NCBI RefSeq assembly: GCF_034702125.1
Contig: NC_085872.1
Location: forward strand, 26,836,002 to 26,900,001
Origin: Engraulis encrasicolus
Taxonomy: Eukaryota; Chordata; Actinopteri; Clupeiformes; Engraulidae
Direction of reading: 5' to 3'
DNA length: 64,000 nucleotides
Shown: in pieces, positions 62,491 to 64,000 of the stretch
Position numbering within the stretch: the stretch's first letter is position 1
Layout: every line of letters starts with the position of its first letter
Program-made: the position numbers and the translations under genes
Notes under the pieces: generated by a model
Told to the model about the DNA's origin: nothing
What the model saw: the letters and a program-made list of their open reading frames with translations, nothing else
Databases searched by the model: none

Positions 62491-63061
62491 AAAAATGGAA
62501 AAAAAAACATCATTGTTAGAGATGGATTTGCATGGAGGAGATGCCAGTACACCAAGGGACATGGAGTAGGCCATAGGATGGTTTTACAATCCAGCAGTGG
62601 GAACACTATCTCCTTCCTTGTGCCAGGTGCCACAGGAAGAGCGCTACCAGGGCCCTTCAGATTGAGCTTTATAGGCCACTAATGTCAAGTGCTCAAATGG
62701 TCAGAAACAATAGCAATTCTTGATTGTGACTTTCAAAACACCACCAAGGTTGTGTGTGTGTGTGTTTTGAGAGTGAGACTGGAGATGTTTCTGAGATGGT
62801 AGAAAGCAGATTTGGTGACTATTTTGATGTGGGACTGAATTGATATTGATGAATCTAGGATAAAGGATGAATCCAGGGACTGAGTGGGACATATTGTTGC
62901 CGGTTTTATAGGTAGTGAAACCAGACGAGTGCTGTGCCAGATAATCCAGTGAACTCAGAGAGCCATTGTAAGGTGTTAGGTACTGTGTCAAAAGCTGCAG
63001 AGAGGTCCAGGAGGATGCGGATGAGAAACAGATTTCATTAGGAGGGAGTGAGGGTCTGGTG

Positions 63062-63369
63062 TCCACAAGTGGGGCCTATGCTTACAAAGCGGCACTGTAG
63101 GGAGCGATTTGCATATACCAGAGAGAATTAAGACTGGCACATTCACCATTGGTTCCCTGTGTTCTTCATAGATGAGAGCAGGTTCACACTGAAGATACGT
63201 GACAGACATGACAAAAGTCTGGAGAGAACATGGAGAATGTTATGCTGCCTGCAACATCATTTATGAACAGCACGAGGCGCCGATGATAAATTTGCCATTT
63301 TGATGTTCTCTGTTCTTACGCAAATTGCCCCCTACGGTGCTGCTCAGAAAGCATAGGCCCCATGTGTGG
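63062..63369. mobile_element. Tc1-like transposon remnant with inverted ends
   Basis: The left arm (TCCACAAGTGGGGCCTATGC) and right arm (GCATAGGCCCCATGTGTGGA) are inverted over about 50 bases. Between them, near 63155-63270 on the plus strand, FFIDESRFTLKIRDR and LERTWRMLCC resemble the 'F-DESRF-L' block of Tc1/mariner-like transposases. It is short and broken by a stop. Confidence 0.5.
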
Positions 63370-64000
63370 ATTAGGGTGGCACCAAGCACCAAGCACCAGG
63401 ACCCCCACACGCCCCATCCGAAAATATGTCCTCCTTTTACCTGTCATGGAGATGGTCACCCTAGTGTGGATACCAGGTACTTCTACCCTCATCATGAAGT
63501 CTGTTTCTGACCATTTGAAGAGCAGCATGTAGGCCTAAATTAGTTGCCTTAAAGCTCATTTTGCAGAGCTCTGGCAGTGCCACTTGGCACACAGGAGATA
63601 TTAAACCATCCTATGGTCTCCTCTACATTCCCTGGTGTACTGGCATATCTCCTGGCATCTCCTCCATGCTCTGGGCAGTGCTGAGGGACACAGAATACTT
63701 TGCACTATTGGACATGTGCACTAAACCCACTCTGTTCTCTATGCCATAACATATATGTACTGCTTTTATTACTGTTGCTGACAATTTACTGTGTTCTAGT
63801 ATTTCTTTGTGGTCACTGTAGTAGTTTCACATTATCTTATTTTTTGTGTCTCTGCACATCAGATGCTGTCCTGTTTTGCAATTCCATTTGTGTCCTGTCT
63901 TGTCTTCACATGTTTGAAACACAAATTTGGTCTTTTGTACGAGTTTCTGGCTTTCTACTATTCATCATCATAAAAACAAGATATTAAATTAAGATATAAA

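Larger units (their letters stand above)
57620..64000. other. Upstream mrc1 intron or flank, no recognised exon
   Basis: On the minus strand no frame resembling the roughly 125-residue cysteine-rich (ricin-B-like) domain was found. The stretch holds two copies of a 230-bp repeat, a TATTC array, a foldback element, a LINE reverse transcriptase remnant, an L2-like tail and a Tc1-like transposase remnant. The stretch 59353-61080 is A/T-rich with nothing recognised. Confidence 0.55.

Noticed and set aside
62701..63209. Minus-strand frames as possible mrc1 cysteine-rich or signal exons
   Set aside because: No ricin-B-like Gln-x-Trp pattern or cysteine spacing; the region overlaps transposon remnants.

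Overview
This window reads as nuclear DNA of a ray-finned (teleost) fish. Genes are split by introns with GT-AG borders. Long dinucleotide arrays (CA/TG, GA/CT) are very frequent, and the introns are dotted with short foldback (MITE-like) elements and decayed retroelement pieces. The gene content matches the vertebrate TMEM236 - CACNB2 - MRC1 neighbourhood (human 10p12). No prokaryotic gene, CRISPR array, rRNA or tRNA was seen.

Layout. (1) 1-573, plus strand: the 3' end of tmem236, then its 3' UTR. (2) 3398-37815, plus strand: cacnb2, the voltage-gated calcium channel beta-2 subunit. It has three candidate alternative first exons (3398, 7607, 11982), a common exon 2 at 19464, two mutually exclusive middle exons (7A-like at 26113, 7B-like at 26729) and a large last exon (37039-37815) with acidic, histidine and Arg-Asp repeat tracts. 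The form with the first start and exon 7A sums to 674 codons; the form with exon 7B sums to 637. (3) 37816-42264: the convergent intergenic stretch with both 3' UTRs. (4) 42265-57619, minus strand: 28 exons of mrc1, the macrophage mannose receptor, from the fibronectin type II domain through eight C-type lectin-like domains (CTLDs) to a membrane anchor and endocytic tail (1260 visible codons). The signal peptide and cysteine-rich domain are not in the window. (5) 57620-64000: upstream mrc1 intron or flank with a decayed LINE reverse transcriptase, an L2-like tail and a Tc1-like transposase remnant.

How the genes work. cacnb2 encodes the cytoplasmic SH3-guanylate kinase subunit that traffics and gates high-voltage-activated calcium channels. 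mrc1 encodes an endocytic scavenger and pattern receptor. tmem236 encodes a multi-pass membrane protein of unknown role. The three are neighbours by ancestry, not a pathway.

The most interesting points are: a 127-base TG array that runs straight into the 3' splice site of the exon 7A homologue; a 65-bp minisatellite upstream of cacnb2 exon 10 whose units carry GCATG and an acceptor-like motif; loss of a strongly conserved N-terminal stretch in cacnb2; loss of the canonical sugar-binding motifs in mrc1 CTLD4 and CTLD5 and of one disulfide pair in CTLD8; and a 394-bp foldback element with a perfect 9-bp target duplication. I did not find a wholly new biological system. These are unusual variants in known gene families, plus a rich set of non-autonomous transposons. 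Exon borders were read by eye and checked by reading frame and by remembered family sequence, not by alignment or RNA data.
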